Notes under the pieces: generated by a model
What the model was told of the DNA's origin: nothing
The model's input: only the letters and a program-made list of their open reading frames with translations
Database searches by the model: none
In this document: in pieces, positions 45,349-53,572 of the stretch
Position numbering within the stretch: position 1 is the first letter of the stretch
How the letters are laid out: each line of letters starts with the position of its first letter
Origin: DATBLE01 sp963764565
Lineage (GTDB): Bacteria; Actinomycetota; Thermoleophilia; Gaiellales; Gaiellaceae
DNA: 64,000 nucleotides
NCBI GenBank assembly: GCA_963764565.1
Contig: CAVXTD010000029.1
Coordinates: 8,673 to 72,672 of the forward strand
Direction of reading: 5' to 3'
Made by a program: the position numbers and the translations under genes

Positions 45349-45490
45349 ATCCCGTTCCGGCAGCGGCAAGGCCGCCGGCCTCCACTCCTTCGGCCGCTCC
45401 GTCGAGCCATACGCCGCGGAAGCCGTCCGGCGGCGGCAAAGCCCGGCTTCGGCGGCGACTGGCGGCGGCAAAGCCGCCGCCTCCACTTCA
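45348..45490. repeat. Copy C of the ~65-bp repeat plus GGCAAAGCC hairpins
   Basis: 45348-45416 matches the repeat at 35.7 and 58.4 kb (TTCCGGCAGCGGCAAGGCCG ... CTCCGTCGAGCC). It is followed to 45490 by two related hairpin units, GGCGGCAAAGCCCGGC and GGCGGCAAAGCCGCC. It fills most of the 219-bp gap between the LytM-like stop and the phosphoesterase start; there is no gene here. Confidence 0.75.
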
Positions 45491-45567
45491 CCTCGGCACG
45501 AGTTCCGTGGACCAGAAGCGGCTAGCGGCCCGCGAATCTACGGCGGCGCACTAGGCTTACCCGACCC

Positions 45568-46684
45568 GTGCGCATCCTCTTCCTCGCCGACGTCTTCGGC
45601 TCGGCCGGACGCCGTGCCGTCGAGGAGCGGCTGCCGTCGCTTGCGGACGGAGCTCGGCGCGGGCTTCTGCATCGTCAACGGCGAGAACGCCGCCGACGGC
45701 CGGGGTCTGACCCCGAAGCTGGCCGACAAGCTGCTCGGCTCGGGCGCCGACGTGGTCACGCTGGGCAACCACGTCTGGGCGCGCGACGAGATCGTCCCCT
45801 ACCTGGCCGGATCGGATCGGGTGATCCGGCCCGGCAACGTCGCGACCGGCTCGCCCGGCAGGGCGATCGCAGTCGCCGCGGCCGACGACGGCACGCCGGT
45901 TGCCGTGGTCAACCTGATGGGCTGGCTCTTTCTCGACGTCCCACTCGGGCCGTTCGAGGTCGTCGATGGCCTGGTCGAGGAGGCGCGGCGGCAGGCGCGC
46001 GTGATCGTGGTCGACTTCCACGCCGAGGCGACCAGCGAGAAGGTCGCGATGGCCCGGTGGCTCGACGGCCGGGTGACCGCGGTGATCGGGACGCACACGC
46101 ACGTACAGACGAGCGACGCGCGCGTTCAGCCGGGTGGCACCGCCGCGATCACGGATGCGGGGATGACCGGCCCGCACGACTCGGTGATCGGGGTGGAGGC
46201 GGACCTGGCGATCCGGCGGATGCGCACCGGGATGCCCGTGCGGTTCCGGCCGGCGGAGAGCGGCGTCCGGATCGAGGGTGTCGTCGTCGACTGCGGCGAG
46301 GACGGGCGCGCCACGGCTATCGAGGCGTTGCGCGTGCCCTCGGCTGACCGTTCGGACTGCCGGCCGAGCCGCGTCCAGGGACAGTCCCTGAAACACCGTC
46401 CACAGGCGGGATGTCGCTTGCGCGTCGAAACGGCGTGCCGGGCGGGAAGTGAAACGTTCCTGCACAGGGCGACGATCGCGACGATTCGGCTCGACAGAGC
46501 GTTTGCGACCCGACTAAGGTCCGAAAGGGCCGTGGCCGAGGGACTGTCCCTGAGACGCGTCCGTTCGGGCCAGAGAGCCGCGAGCAGGGACGAGCACGAG
46601 GTCGCGCGCCAGCACGAGCCACGAGGGCAGCGCCGGAAGTGCAGCACGAGCCCCAGTAGCGGAACGGGAACCAGAGCTGTGTGA
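45568..46684 (+). CDS. YmdB/TIGR00282-type metallophosphoesterase, with a repeat-derived C-terminal extension
   Basis: VRILFLADVFGSAGRRAVEERLPSL is the family start (Asp metal ligand). After a shift near 45645: CIVNGENAADGRGLT, VTLGNHVWARDEI (Asn-His), VVDFHAEATSEK, GTHTHVQTSDARV (HxH) and DAGMTGPHDSVIG. Homology ends near 46345 after RATAIEALRVP, the usual length of about 260. No stop occurs there in the working frame; it reads on through a palindrome-bounded element to 46684, adding about 110 unlikely residues and overlapping the convergent gene. The native stop was probably lost to the insertion or to a frameshift. Cyclic-nucleotide phosphodiesterase activity is known for YmdB. Confidence 0.8.
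46376..46551. repeat. 176-bp element bounded by GGGACNGTCCC palindromes
   Basis: Left end CAGGGACAGTCCCTG (46376-46390), right end AGGGACTGTCCCT (46539-46551), both perfect palindromes around one central base. Between them are about 148 bp without clear coding sense. It lies at the junction of two convergent genes and supplies the end of both reading frames. It looks like a small non-autonomous element of the REP/MITE kind. Confidence 0.7.
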
Positions 46685-47782
46685 GGACGAGCGCGGCGGC
46701 GAGCAGGCTCGATCGCGGCCAGGCCGCGCCGGCCGCGGACGAGGGGCACGAGCGGGATCAGCCAGATCAGAAACTGCGGCGAGAGGACCTTGCCGAACGC
46801 AACGAACGCGCAGACGGCGGCTGCGGCTGCGCGAACGAGCCGCTCCCGTTCGGCCGGGCCGCGCGCGAACCAGACCCAGATCGCAGCGACGGCAAGAAGC
46901 TGGATCACCGTCTGGAGCGCTGCCAGCGCATCCGGGCCGGCGCCGGCGAGGTTCTGCGAGCCGTGGCTGGAGCGCATCGTCACTCCGACGCCGGCGACCT
47001 GGTGGGCGACGAGCAGGAAGCCGGCGCCGAGAGTCTCGATCTGGAGCGGCCGGCTCGTCTGGCGTGTGAGCGAGTCCCACACGCCGTGCGGCGCCAGCGC
47101 GACGAACGGCAGGAACACCGCGAGCGCGGCGGCGGCGAAGATCCCGAGCGCGATCAGCGCCTCGCGGCGGCCGGCGCGGCGCCAGATCCAGACCGCCGCC
47201 AGCGGGACGAGCACCGCGGGGTAGAGCTTGGCCGCGAACGCCAGCCCGAGCACTCCGGCTCCGATCCGGTGCCGTCCTGCGACCAGCGCAGCCAGCGCCC
47301 CCGCCGTCAGCGCGGCCGGCCAGAGGTCGAAGCGCGAGAGGATGACCGAGCCGAGCAGGAGCGGCGCCAGCGCGGCGAAGCCGAGCGCCGTACCGAGCCG
47401 CACCGGGCCCGCCTCGAGCCCGATCAGCACCGAGAGCATGAAGGCGAGCATCAGCGCGCCGCAGACGAGCATCGCCGCCTCGAAGCCGTCGCGATAGCGA
47501 GCGAGATCGCCGTCGTTCGAGCGGAGAAGCGAGGGGATCGCGAAGGCGGGCAGCGCTCCGGGCGGGTACTCGAGCCCGAAGTCGCGGTACGGCACCTGCC
47601 CGTTCGAGATCGCGTCCCCGTAGCGCTGGTAGATCGGCGTGTCGACGATCTGGCTGTGCCGGTAGAAGCCCCGATGCAGGCCGACCCAAGCCGCGACGAA
47701 CACGAGCGATCGCGAGGCCGCAGGCGACGACCGCCCGCCGCGGCTCAGCCGACCAGTGCCGGCTCGCCGGTCTCGCGATCAT
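46514..47782 (-). CDS. GT87/DUF2029-like membrane glycosyltransferase (frameshifts)
   Basis: About 420 residues with about ten helices. After a short N-terminus and a shift near 47710: FVAAWVGLHRGFYRHSQIVDTPIYQRYGDAISNGQVPYRDFGLEYPPG, the periplasmic Asp/Glu loop typical of C-type mannosyltransferases; later GVLGLAFAAKLYPAVLVPLAAVW and FGKVLSPQFLIWLIPLVPLV. Several shifts (about 46.6-46.7 kb) scramble the last two helices, and the final residues (SQGQSL) come from the palindromic element. ATG 47782 overlaps the upstream gene. Would add a sugar from a polyprenyl-phosphate donor outside the membrane. Confidence 0.78.
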   Translation of the reverse strand: MIARPASRHWSAEPRRAVVACGLAIARVRRGLGRPASGLLPAQPDRRHADLPALRGRDLERAGAVPRLRARVPARSAARLRDPLASPLERRRSRSLSRRLRGGDARLRRADARLHALGADRARGGPGAARYGARLRRAGAAPARLGHPLALRPLAGRADGGGAGCAGRRTAPDRSRSARAGVRGQALPRGARPAGGGLDLAPRRPPRGADRARDLRRRRARGVPAVRRAGAARRVGLAHTPDEPAAPDRDSRRRLPARRPPGRRRRSDDALQPRLAEPRRRRPGCAGSAPDGDPASCRRCDLGLVRARPGRTGAARSRSRSRRLRVRCVRQGPLAAVSDLADPARAPRPRPARPGRDRACSPPRSSSHSSGSRSATGARAALPALPSWLVLARDLVLVPARGSLARTDASQGQSLGHGPFGP

Positions 47783-49533
47783 CGGGCTCCTTGACCCTCT
47801 CGGTGACTTCCGGCGCGGCGCGCCAACACGGCGTAGGCGACGAAGGCGAAGAACCACGGTAGGTAGAGATAGAACCAGTGCGTCAGCACCAGCTCGAAGC
47901 CGATCAGGAGCGCGCCGGTCAGCGCCGCCAGCTGGAGCGGCGACTTGCGGCGCGGGAAGAATGTGGCTGCGACCGCACCGACGAGGAGGGCGGCCTGGAG
48001 CGCCCTCTGGAGCCACTCGAGATCGGGCAGGCCGGCGTGGTACTGCCGCCAGTCCCAGAGCGAGAACGGTGAGTGGCGGTTGACCTGCGTCGGAATCGTG
48101 CGATCCCAGAAGACGCGTGCGGCGTGGAGCGGGTTCGGCTCGAGCAGGAGGATCCAGAAGCACGCGAGCGCCGCGAGCGCGAAGCCGCCGGCGAAGTAGA
48201 GGGCCGTCCTCCGGCTGCGCCGAAACTCCGGGTAGGTCGCCCACATCGGCGCGACGAGCAGCGCGCCGAACTTCGTCCAGCCCGCGAGCGAGGCGAACAC
48301 GCCGCGCGCCCACGGTGAGGTCGCGAGCCAGAAGCCCCAGATCAGGAACGCGGGCATGATCGCGTCGTTCGTGTTCGAGTTCGAGACGTACTGCGTGAAG
48401 GGGTAGGCCGCCCAGGCGAAGGCCAGCGTCGCTCCGAGCCGGTTGCCGCCGAAGCGTCGCCCCGCCAGGCCGAGGCCGACGATGCAGAGCAGGTCGAACG
48501 CGATCGCCGTGAAGTGCGAAGCGGGGAGGTCGTCCCACTTCCCCGTCCAGCCGAAGAACGCGTAGCCGGGCAAGTAGGTGAGGTACGCGGCAGGTCCGTA
48601 CGTGTCGCCGTTCGGGTTCGCCGACTCGCAGCGGCCGTTCGCCTGGATTCGCTCGCGGATCTCGCCGTCGCGATCGGCCGACCCGCACGGCTTCCTCGAG
48701 TCCTCGACGGGAAAGTTCCCGTACGGCGACTGGCCGTGTGCGATCCGCTCCGCACCGATGACGCCCGCGTAGCCGACGTCGATCACGTTCGAGTCGCGCA
48801 CGTTGAGCCCGACTTTGAAGCCCCCGAGGAACACGGTTGCGGCCGCGAGCACCCAGACGGGCCACAGCGGTCGCGAGGCCGGCGGCGGCCGGTCGCGCAC
48901 CCCGATCCAGATCGTGCGCCCGAGCAGGTACGCGAGGCCCGGGTAGACGAGCGGCACGCTGACGAAGATGCGCCCGTGGTTGAAGTACCAGAGCGACACG
49001 GAGAACGAGAGGAGCGCGATCAGGTCCAGGTTGCGCAGGCTGAAGGGGCGCCGGAGGTCGGCGAGGCCCGCCAGGAACACCGCGCAGAGGGTGAGCCAGA
49101 CGGTGAGGCTGTTGATCTTCTTGCCGCCGAACGCGCCCGCGCCGCCGCGCGCCATCCTCCAGGCGACCTGCGGGCCCGTCCAGGCTTCCGTCACGACGGC
49201 GCCGAGGTCGTCGATCCGCCCGGCAGCGATCTCACCCGCCGGTCCCGACCACACCTTCACGTCCCAGACGCGGTACGTCTCGTCGTAGGTCGCCTGGGTG
49301 ACGAGGCTCTTCTTCGGGTATCGGCGAACCCAGTCGCGCACCTTCGGTTCGGCGAGAAAGATCTTCACGGCCTTCGCTTCGGTCAGGTTCTGCTTCGGAG
49401 CGATGGGGGCGAACGGCGCCTGCACGAGCCGGCCCTGCTCGTCATAGACCGGCGCCGTCGGCGTCGCGGCACCGGCGGCCGGCGCGGCCAAGAGGAGAAC
49501 GAGCACCGCGGCGGCTGCAACAGCCCCGCGCAC
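47779..49533 (-). CDS. Polytopic membrane protein with signal-like N-terminus, GT-C-like
   Basis: 584 residues, intact. An N-terminal hydrophobic stretch (VAAAAVLVLLLAAPAAGA), a soluble segment to about 135 (VRDWVRRYPKKSLVTQATYDETYRVWDVKVWSG, a PepSY-like pattern), then 11-12 helices. The loop HGQSPYGNFPVEDSRKPC and NPNGDTYGPAAYLTYLPGY resembles GT-C glycosyltransferase loops. GTG 49533; its stop overlaps the following GT87 gene, suggesting joint function in envelope glycan assembly (inference). Confidence 0.7.
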   Translation of the reverse strand: MRGAVAAAAVLVLLLAAPAAGAATPTAPVYDEQGRLVQAPFAPIAPKQNLTEAKAVKIFLAEPKVRDWVRRYPKKSLVTQATYDETYRVWDVKVWSGPAGEIAAGRIDDLGAVVTEAWTGPQVAWRMARGGAGAFGGKKINSLTVWLTLCAVFLAGLADLRRPFSLRNLDLIALLSFSVSLWYFNHGRIFVSVPLVYPGLAYLLGRTIWIGVRDRPPPASRPLWPVWVLAAATVFLGGFKVGLNVRDSNVIDVGYAGVIGAERIAHGQSPYGNFPVEDSRKPCGSADRDGEIRERIQANGRCESANPNGDTYGPAAYLTYLPGYAFFGWTGKWDDLPASHFTAIAFDLLCIVGLGLAGRRFGGNRLGATLAFAWAAYPFTQYVSNSNTNDAIMPAFLIWGFWLATSPWARGVFASLAGWTKFGALLVAPMWATYPEFRRSRRTALYFAGGFALAALACFWILLLEPNPLHAARVFWDRTIPTQVNRHSPFSLWDWRQYHAGLPDLEWLQRALQAALLVGAVAATFFPRRKSPLQLAALTGALLIGFELVLTHWFYLYLPWFFAFVAYAVLARRAGSHREGQGAR

Positions 49534-49535
49534 GA

Positions 49536-49973
49536 TTAGCGCCTGAACGACCAGAGCTTGTTCGCGCTGAAGCTGAACGGTGTGACGAGGACGATTGCGA
49601 TCGCCTGGCCGACGATCTTGCCGAGGCCGAGCTCGACGAGCACCTTCAGCAGGCCGAGATTGAGGCCGAGGGCGGCGACCGAGACCGCCAGAAAGCGGAG
49701 GCCCTGGTAGTAGAGATGGCCGCGGTGGTTTCGGAACGTCCAGTGCCGGTTCCAGAAGTAGTTGCTCGAGACTGCGACCACGAACGAGCAGGCCGCCGCG
49801 GGCAGGTAGTGCAGCCCCAGGCCCTTCAGCAGTCCGACGTAGACGGCGAGATTGATGGCGTAGCCGCTGCCGCCGACGACCGAGAACTTGACCAGCTCGA
49901 TCCAGTTCTGCGGACGGCGCAATGCCTTCCCGGCGCGCGTGGCTGCGATCCCCGCTGCCGTCGACCGCGCCAC
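49536..49973 (-). CDS. GtrA-family membrane protein
   Basis: 145 residues, four helices. ELVKFSVVGGSGYAINLAVYVGLL, SSNYFWNRHWTFRNHRG and FSFSANKLWSFRR match GtrA, which helps flip or position undecaprenyl-linked sugars. It ends 2 bp before the next gene on the strand. GTG 49973. Together with the two membrane glycosyltransferase-like genes downstream it suggests a lipid-linked sugar module. Confidence 0.88.
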   Translation of the reverse strand: MARSTAAGIAATRAGKALRRPQNWIELVKFSVVGGSGYAINLAVYVGLLKGLGLHYLPAAACSFVVAVSSNYFWNRHWTFRNHRGHLYYQGLRFLAVSVAALGLNLGLLKVLVELGLGKIVGQAIAIVLVTPFSFSANKLWSFRR

Positions 49974-50010
49974 GCAGCGAGCGTACCCGAACCCTGGAAC
50001 GGTCGGCTCG

Positions 50011-50664
50011 TCAGCGGAGCGTGAACCCTTGCTCGCCCACGAGCGGGACGAACCGGCACGGCACCGAGCGGAGCACCGCGGGCCCCTCCGGGCTTCGCAC
50101 GATCAGCTGGAGCTCCTGCGCTTCCAGGCCCCCGATGGGCACGACGAGCCGGCCGCCCGGCTCGAGCTGCTCGTAGACCGCCTGCGGCATCAGCGGGGCG
50201 GCGGCGGCGACGGCGATTCCGGCAAACGGGGCGTGCTCCGGCAACCCGAGTGTCCCATCGCCCACGTACACCTGGACGCGCTCGTAGCCGGCTCGGGCGA
50301 GGGCCTCACGGGCCGACCGGGCGAGCGTGGCGAGTCGCTCGATCGTGAGCACCTCCCCGGCGAGCTCGGCGAGCACGGCTGCCTGGTAGCCGGAGCCCGT
50401 ACCGATATCGAGCACGCGCTCTCCGCCTCGGAGCGCGAGCGCCTCGCAGATTCGGGCGACCATGTACGGCTGCGAGATCGTCTGGCCCTCGCCGATCGGG
50501 AGCGCCGCATCGTCGTAGGCTCGGTCGCGGAGCTCCTCCGCGACGAACTGCTCGCGCGGGACGCGCTCCATCGCCGCGAGCACCCGCTCGTCGGCGATCC
50601 CTCGGGCACGCAGCTGGTCATCCACCATCCGCCGCCGGGAGGCGGCGAGGAGCTCAGAGGACAC
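50011..50664 (-). CDS. pcm: Protein-L-isoaspartate O-methyltransferase
   Basis: 217 residues. RRRMVDDQLRARGIADERVLAAMERVPREQFV opens the fold; DDAALPIGEGQTISQPYMVARICEAL is the isoaspartate-binding loop; VLDIGTGSGYQAAVLAELAGEV is SAM motif I. Repairs damaged Asp/Asn residues by methylation. GTG 50664 overlaps the phosphatase-fold gene by 11 bp; ATG 50628 is an alternative. Intact. Confidence 0.93.
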   Translation of the reverse strand: MSSELLAASRRRMVDDQLRARGIADERVLAAMERVPREQFVAEELRDRAYDDAALPIGEGQTISQPYMVARICEALALRGGERVLDIGTGSGYQAAVLAELAGEVLTIERLATLARSAREALARAGYERVQVYVGDGTLGLPEHAPFAGIAVAAAAPLMPQAVYEQLEPGGRLVVPIGGLEAQELQLIVRSPEGPAVLRSVPCRFVPLVGEQGFTLR

Positions 50665-52036
50665 CGGAGAGCGTGCGCATGTACTCCGGAGGCTCGACAC
50701 CGAAGTGCGCGAGAACGGTCGGGGCGATTTCCGTGATGCTCGCCGGCAGCGCGTCGAGCCCGACCGCGAGCATCGGCACCTCCGAGTCGCCGGCCACCAG
50801 CGATCCGTGACTACCCCCGCCGGCGTGATGGCGGCCGCCGAGATCGGTGAACTCGAAGCCCGCAGCGGCCGAGACGAGCACGTCTCCGGCATTCGGGTTG
50901 TTCAGCGCGGCCCACGCACGCGTAGGGCCGTCCGGATGGTCGAGCACCGCCGGATCGCCGTCGATCCGCCAGCCGCCGCCGTCCGGCCGGAAGCGGAGCT
51001 CCTCCCCGGCGCGACGGGCCACCGCATCGCCGCCCTCGAGGAACAGCGCCACGTCAACGGCCGCACGTCCGTCGAGGCGTTCCGCGAGCGAGCGCACCGA
51101 CTCCGCGCACGGCGGCAGGCGGTAGACGTGCCCGGCCCGGTTCGAGGCACAAACGGCGACGTCCGCGAAGCCGAGTCCGCCGCGACGGAAGAGTGTGAGA
51201 TCCGCATACGCGGCCTCGAGTGGAACGGCGCGGTCGACGGGGGTCTGGCCGTGGTCGGAGCAGAGCAGGACGTCGTAGCGATCGAGGAAATCGTCGGGGC
51301 CACCCGCCGCCTCGAGCAGCGCCGCAACCGCCCGGTCCGCGTCGGCGAGCTTGGCGGCGGCGCCCTCCGGCCCGAGCGCATGGGAGGCGTAGTCGTAATC
51401 GGAGAGGTAGTAGAGGAAGAAGTCGAAGCCGTCGCGCGTGACGAGCCAGCGGCCGACCGCGGCCGCGTAGTCGTCGATCGTCCCCGCCGCGCGCCGGCGC
51501 ACCGAGAGCGGCGCCCCGGTCGGGTCCGACTCGAAGAGGTTGTAGAAGAAGAACCGTTTCGGCCCGTGGGCCGTGCGCGTTATGCCCGGTAGCGTCGTCC
51601 GATGCTTCGTCCGCCCGCGGTAGCACGTGAAGTTGACGGCGGCGGTGACCAGGCCGGCGTCGTCGAGCGCCTCGAAGACCGTCACGGCCTCCGCACCGAG
51701 GTGGCGCCCATTCATGTTGAAGATCGTGTCGATGATCGAGCGGCGGGTGCCCGCGGCGACCAGCGCGCCCAGCGACGAGCCGTACTCGACCAGCCTCCGC
51801 TCGGTCCGGTCGAACCAGACGAGGTGCGGGATCCGATGCACGTCGGGGTGGGCGCCGGTGGCGATCGACGAGGCGCACACGGGCGTGAGCGAGGGGAAGG
51901 TCGAGACCGCGCGGCGGTAGCTGCCGTTCGCGGCGAGGAACGCGAGCGCCGGCGTATCCCCGCGCTCGACGGCGCGCTCGAAGACCGCCGGGGTCAGCCC
52001 GTCGATGACGACCAGGACGAGCTGTCTCGAGCCCAT
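50654..52036 (-). CDS. Alkaline phosphatase-superfamily phosphodiesterase/pyrophosphatase
   Basis: 460 residues. VLVVIDGLTPAVF has the first metal Asp; STFPSLTPVCASSIATGAHPDVHRIP provides the catalytic Thr nucleophile; FFLYYLSDYDYASHALGPEG and VLLCSDHGQTPV give metal Asp/His; GSHGSLVAGDSEVPML the last His. Layout as in type I phosphodiesterase/nucleotide pyrophosphatases. No signal peptide is seen, so it is probably cytosolic. Substrate unknown. Intact. Confidence 0.87.
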   Translation of the reverse strand: MGSRQLVLVVIDGLTPAVFERAVERGDTPALAFLAANGSYRRAVSTFPSLTPVCASSIATGAHPDVHRIPHLVWFDRTERRLVEYGSSLGALVAAGTRRSIIDTIFNMNGRHLGAEAVTVFEALDDAGLVTAAVNFTCYRGRTKHRTTLPGITRTAHGPKRFFFYNLFESDPTGAPLSVRRRAAGTIDDYAAAVGRWLVTRDGFDFFLYYLSDYDYASHALGPEGAAAKLADADRAVAALLEAAGGPDDFLDRYDVLLCSDHGQTPVDRAVPLEAAYADLTLFRRGGLGFADVAVCASNRAGHVYRLPPCAESVRSLAERLDGRAAVDVALFLEGGDAVARRAGEELRFRPDGGGWRIDGDPAVLDHPDGPTRAWAALNNPNAGDVLVSAAAGFEFTDLGGRHHAGGGSHGSLVAGDSEVPMLAVGLDALPASITEIAPTVLAHFGVEPPEYMRTLSGVL

Positions 52037-52462
52037 TCAGTCTCGGGCAAGGATGCGCAGCCCGGCGTAGCGCTTGCCGGAGCGCCGTCGCAGGCGGAGC
52101 GCAACCGCCGGGGCGAGCGCGGCCTCCACGTAGCCGAGGCCCGGCACGAGCCCGAGTGCGGCGACCAGAAACCCGGCGAGTGCGACGAGCGCCACGACTC
52201 CCGTCCGCGTCCCGCCGCCCCGAAGCGCCCCGGCGACCACCGGCACCGAGGAGACGGCTCCGAGCAGTCCGCCGCCGCCGCCCCCGGCAGCTTCGGCCCA
52301 GCCGCCGACGAGCTGACCGATGCCGATCCCGGCCGCAACTCCCAGTGCGGCTGCGAGGCCTGCTGCCGGCACAGGTCTCCCCTGTGGCAGCAGCGATCCG
52401 AGCGCGATGCCCGCGCCGGTTCCCAGGCCGGCGGCGAGCCCGATCCAGTACCAGGAGCTCAC
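52037..52462 (-). CDS. Small glycine/alanine-rich membrane protein
   Basis: 141 residues with four to five short hydrophobic segments (YWIGLAAGLGTGAGIALGSLL; AALGVAAGIGIGQLVGGW; GVVALVALAGFLVAALGLV). It abuts the phosphodiesterase start (no gap). A basic C-terminal tail (RLRRRSGKRYAG). Not recognised. GTG 52462. Confidence 0.7.
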   Translation of the reverse strand: MSSWYWIGLAAGLGTGAGIALGSLLPQGRPVPAAGLAAALGVAAGIGIGQLVGGWAEAAGGGGGGLLGAVSSVPVVAGALRGGGTRTGVVALVALAGFLVAALGLVPGLGYVEAALAPAVALRLRRRSGKRYAGLRILARD

Positions 52463-52475
52463 TCTTCCGACGAGT

Positions 52476-53570
52476 CTAGAGGTCGAGCTTCTCGATCCGG
52501 CGGATGACGGCCAGGCCGAACTCTGCCGCCCGGGCGCCGTCGACGACCCGGTGATCGAAGGTGACGGCGATCGTGCCCATCCGGCGGACGACGACCTCGC
52601 CGTTGCAAGCGACCGGGCGCGGTGCGATGCGCCCGACGCCGAGAATCGCCACCTCGGGGTGGTTGACGATCGGCGTGTGGAAGAGGCCCGCGAGCTTGCC
52701 GGCGCTCGTCACGGTGAAGGTCGAGCCTCGGAGCTCCTCGGGCTTGAGCTCGCCCGAACGCGCGGCCCCGGCCAGGCGATCGACGTCCGCGGCGAGCTCG
52801 TCGACCGTGCGTTTGTCGCAGGCGCGGACGACCGGGACGACGAGACCCTGATCCGTCTGAACGGCGACGCCGAGGTCGTAACGCTCGAGGTAGACGATCT
52901 CGTCGCCCTCGAGCCGGGCGTTCAGCTCGGGGAACTCCTTCAGCGAGAGGGCGCACGCCTTCAGCACGGTCGGGATCAGGCGCCCGAGCTCGACCTGCTC
53001 GAAGTCGCACTCCTCGACCCAGGTCACGGGCGGCACCTCACGGTGCGCGCGGGCCATGTGCTCGGCGATCAGCCGGCGCACGCCGCGCAACGACTCGCGC
53101 CGTCCTTCCTGGACAGCGTCCGAGACGTAAGGGGTCTGACCCCTTCCATCTCCCGCCGCGGCGCGGACATCGCCCTCGGTGACCTGGCCGTTCGGGCCCG
53201 TGCCGGCGACCTCCTCGAGAGAAACCCCGAGCTCTTGGGCGATTCGCCGAACGAGCGGCGTCGCGCGGACGCGTCCCCCGATTGTTAAGGGGTCTGACCC
53301 CTTCACGGTTTCGGCCTCGACCCGGGCGGGCCTGTCTTCGCCGATCACGACCAGCACCGTTCCGACAGGGACGACCTCGCCCTCGGCGACCAGGATCTGC
53401 GCGACCTTGCCGGCGGCGGGCGACGGAATCTCGACGGTCGTCTTGTCGGTCTGGATCTCGACAAGCGGATCGTCCTCTGCGATCTCCTGGCCCTCGGCGA
53501 CAAGCCAGCGGGCGATCTCGCCCTCGGTCAGGCCCTCGCCGAGATCGGGGAGCTTGAACTCGTACGTCAT
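52476..53570 (-). CDS. 2-oxoacid dehydrogenase E2 (dihydrolipoamide acyltransferase)
   Basis: 364 residues. Lipoyl domain 1-78 (LPDLGEGLTEGEIARW; lipoyl Lys in VEIQTDKTTVEIPSP), peripheral subunit-binding domain about 103-140 (RATPLVRRIAQELGVSLEEVAGTGPNGQVTEGDV), catalytic acyltransferase domain to the end (TFDHRVVDGARAAEF with the catalytic His/Asp). Both linkers contain an AAGGGGTCTGACCCCTT palindrome read in frame (as KGSDPL and RGQTPY). Forms an operon with E1beta and E1alpha; no E3 is in view. Substrate class (pyruvate or branched-chain oxoacids) is unresolved. Confidence 0.93.
   Translation of the reverse strand: MTYEFKLPDLGEGLTEGEIARWLVAEGQEIAEDDPLVEIQTDKTTVEIPSPAAGKVAQILVAEGEVVPVGTVLVVIGEDRPARVEAETVKGSDPLTIGGRVRATPLVRRIAQELGVSLEEVAGTGPNGQVTEGDVRAAAGDGRGQTPYVSDAVQEGRRESLRGVRRLIAEHMARAHREVPPVTWVEECDFEQVELGRLIPTVLKACALSLKEFPELNARLEGDEIVYLERYDLGVAVQTDQGLVVPVVRACDKRTVDELAADVDRLAGAARSGELKPEELRGSTFTVTSAGKLAGLFHTPIVNHPEVAILGVGRIAPRPVACNGEVVVRRMGTIAVTFDHRVVDGARAAEFGLAVIRRIEKLDL
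53129..53145. repeat. AAGGGGTCTGACCCCTT palindrome in the E2 second linker
   Basis: A 17-bp perfect palindrome around a central T, between the subunit-binding and catalytic domains of E2. Read in frame on the minus strand as part of GRGQTPYV. Identical to the copy at 53287. Confidence 0.9.
53287..53303. repeat. AAGGGGTCTGACCCCTT palindrome in the E2 first linker
   Basis: Identical to the copy at 53129. It lies between the lipoyl and subunit-binding domains, read as part of VKGSDPLTI. The two copies bracket exactly the subunit-binding domain. Confidence 0.9.
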
Positions 53571-53572
53571 GC

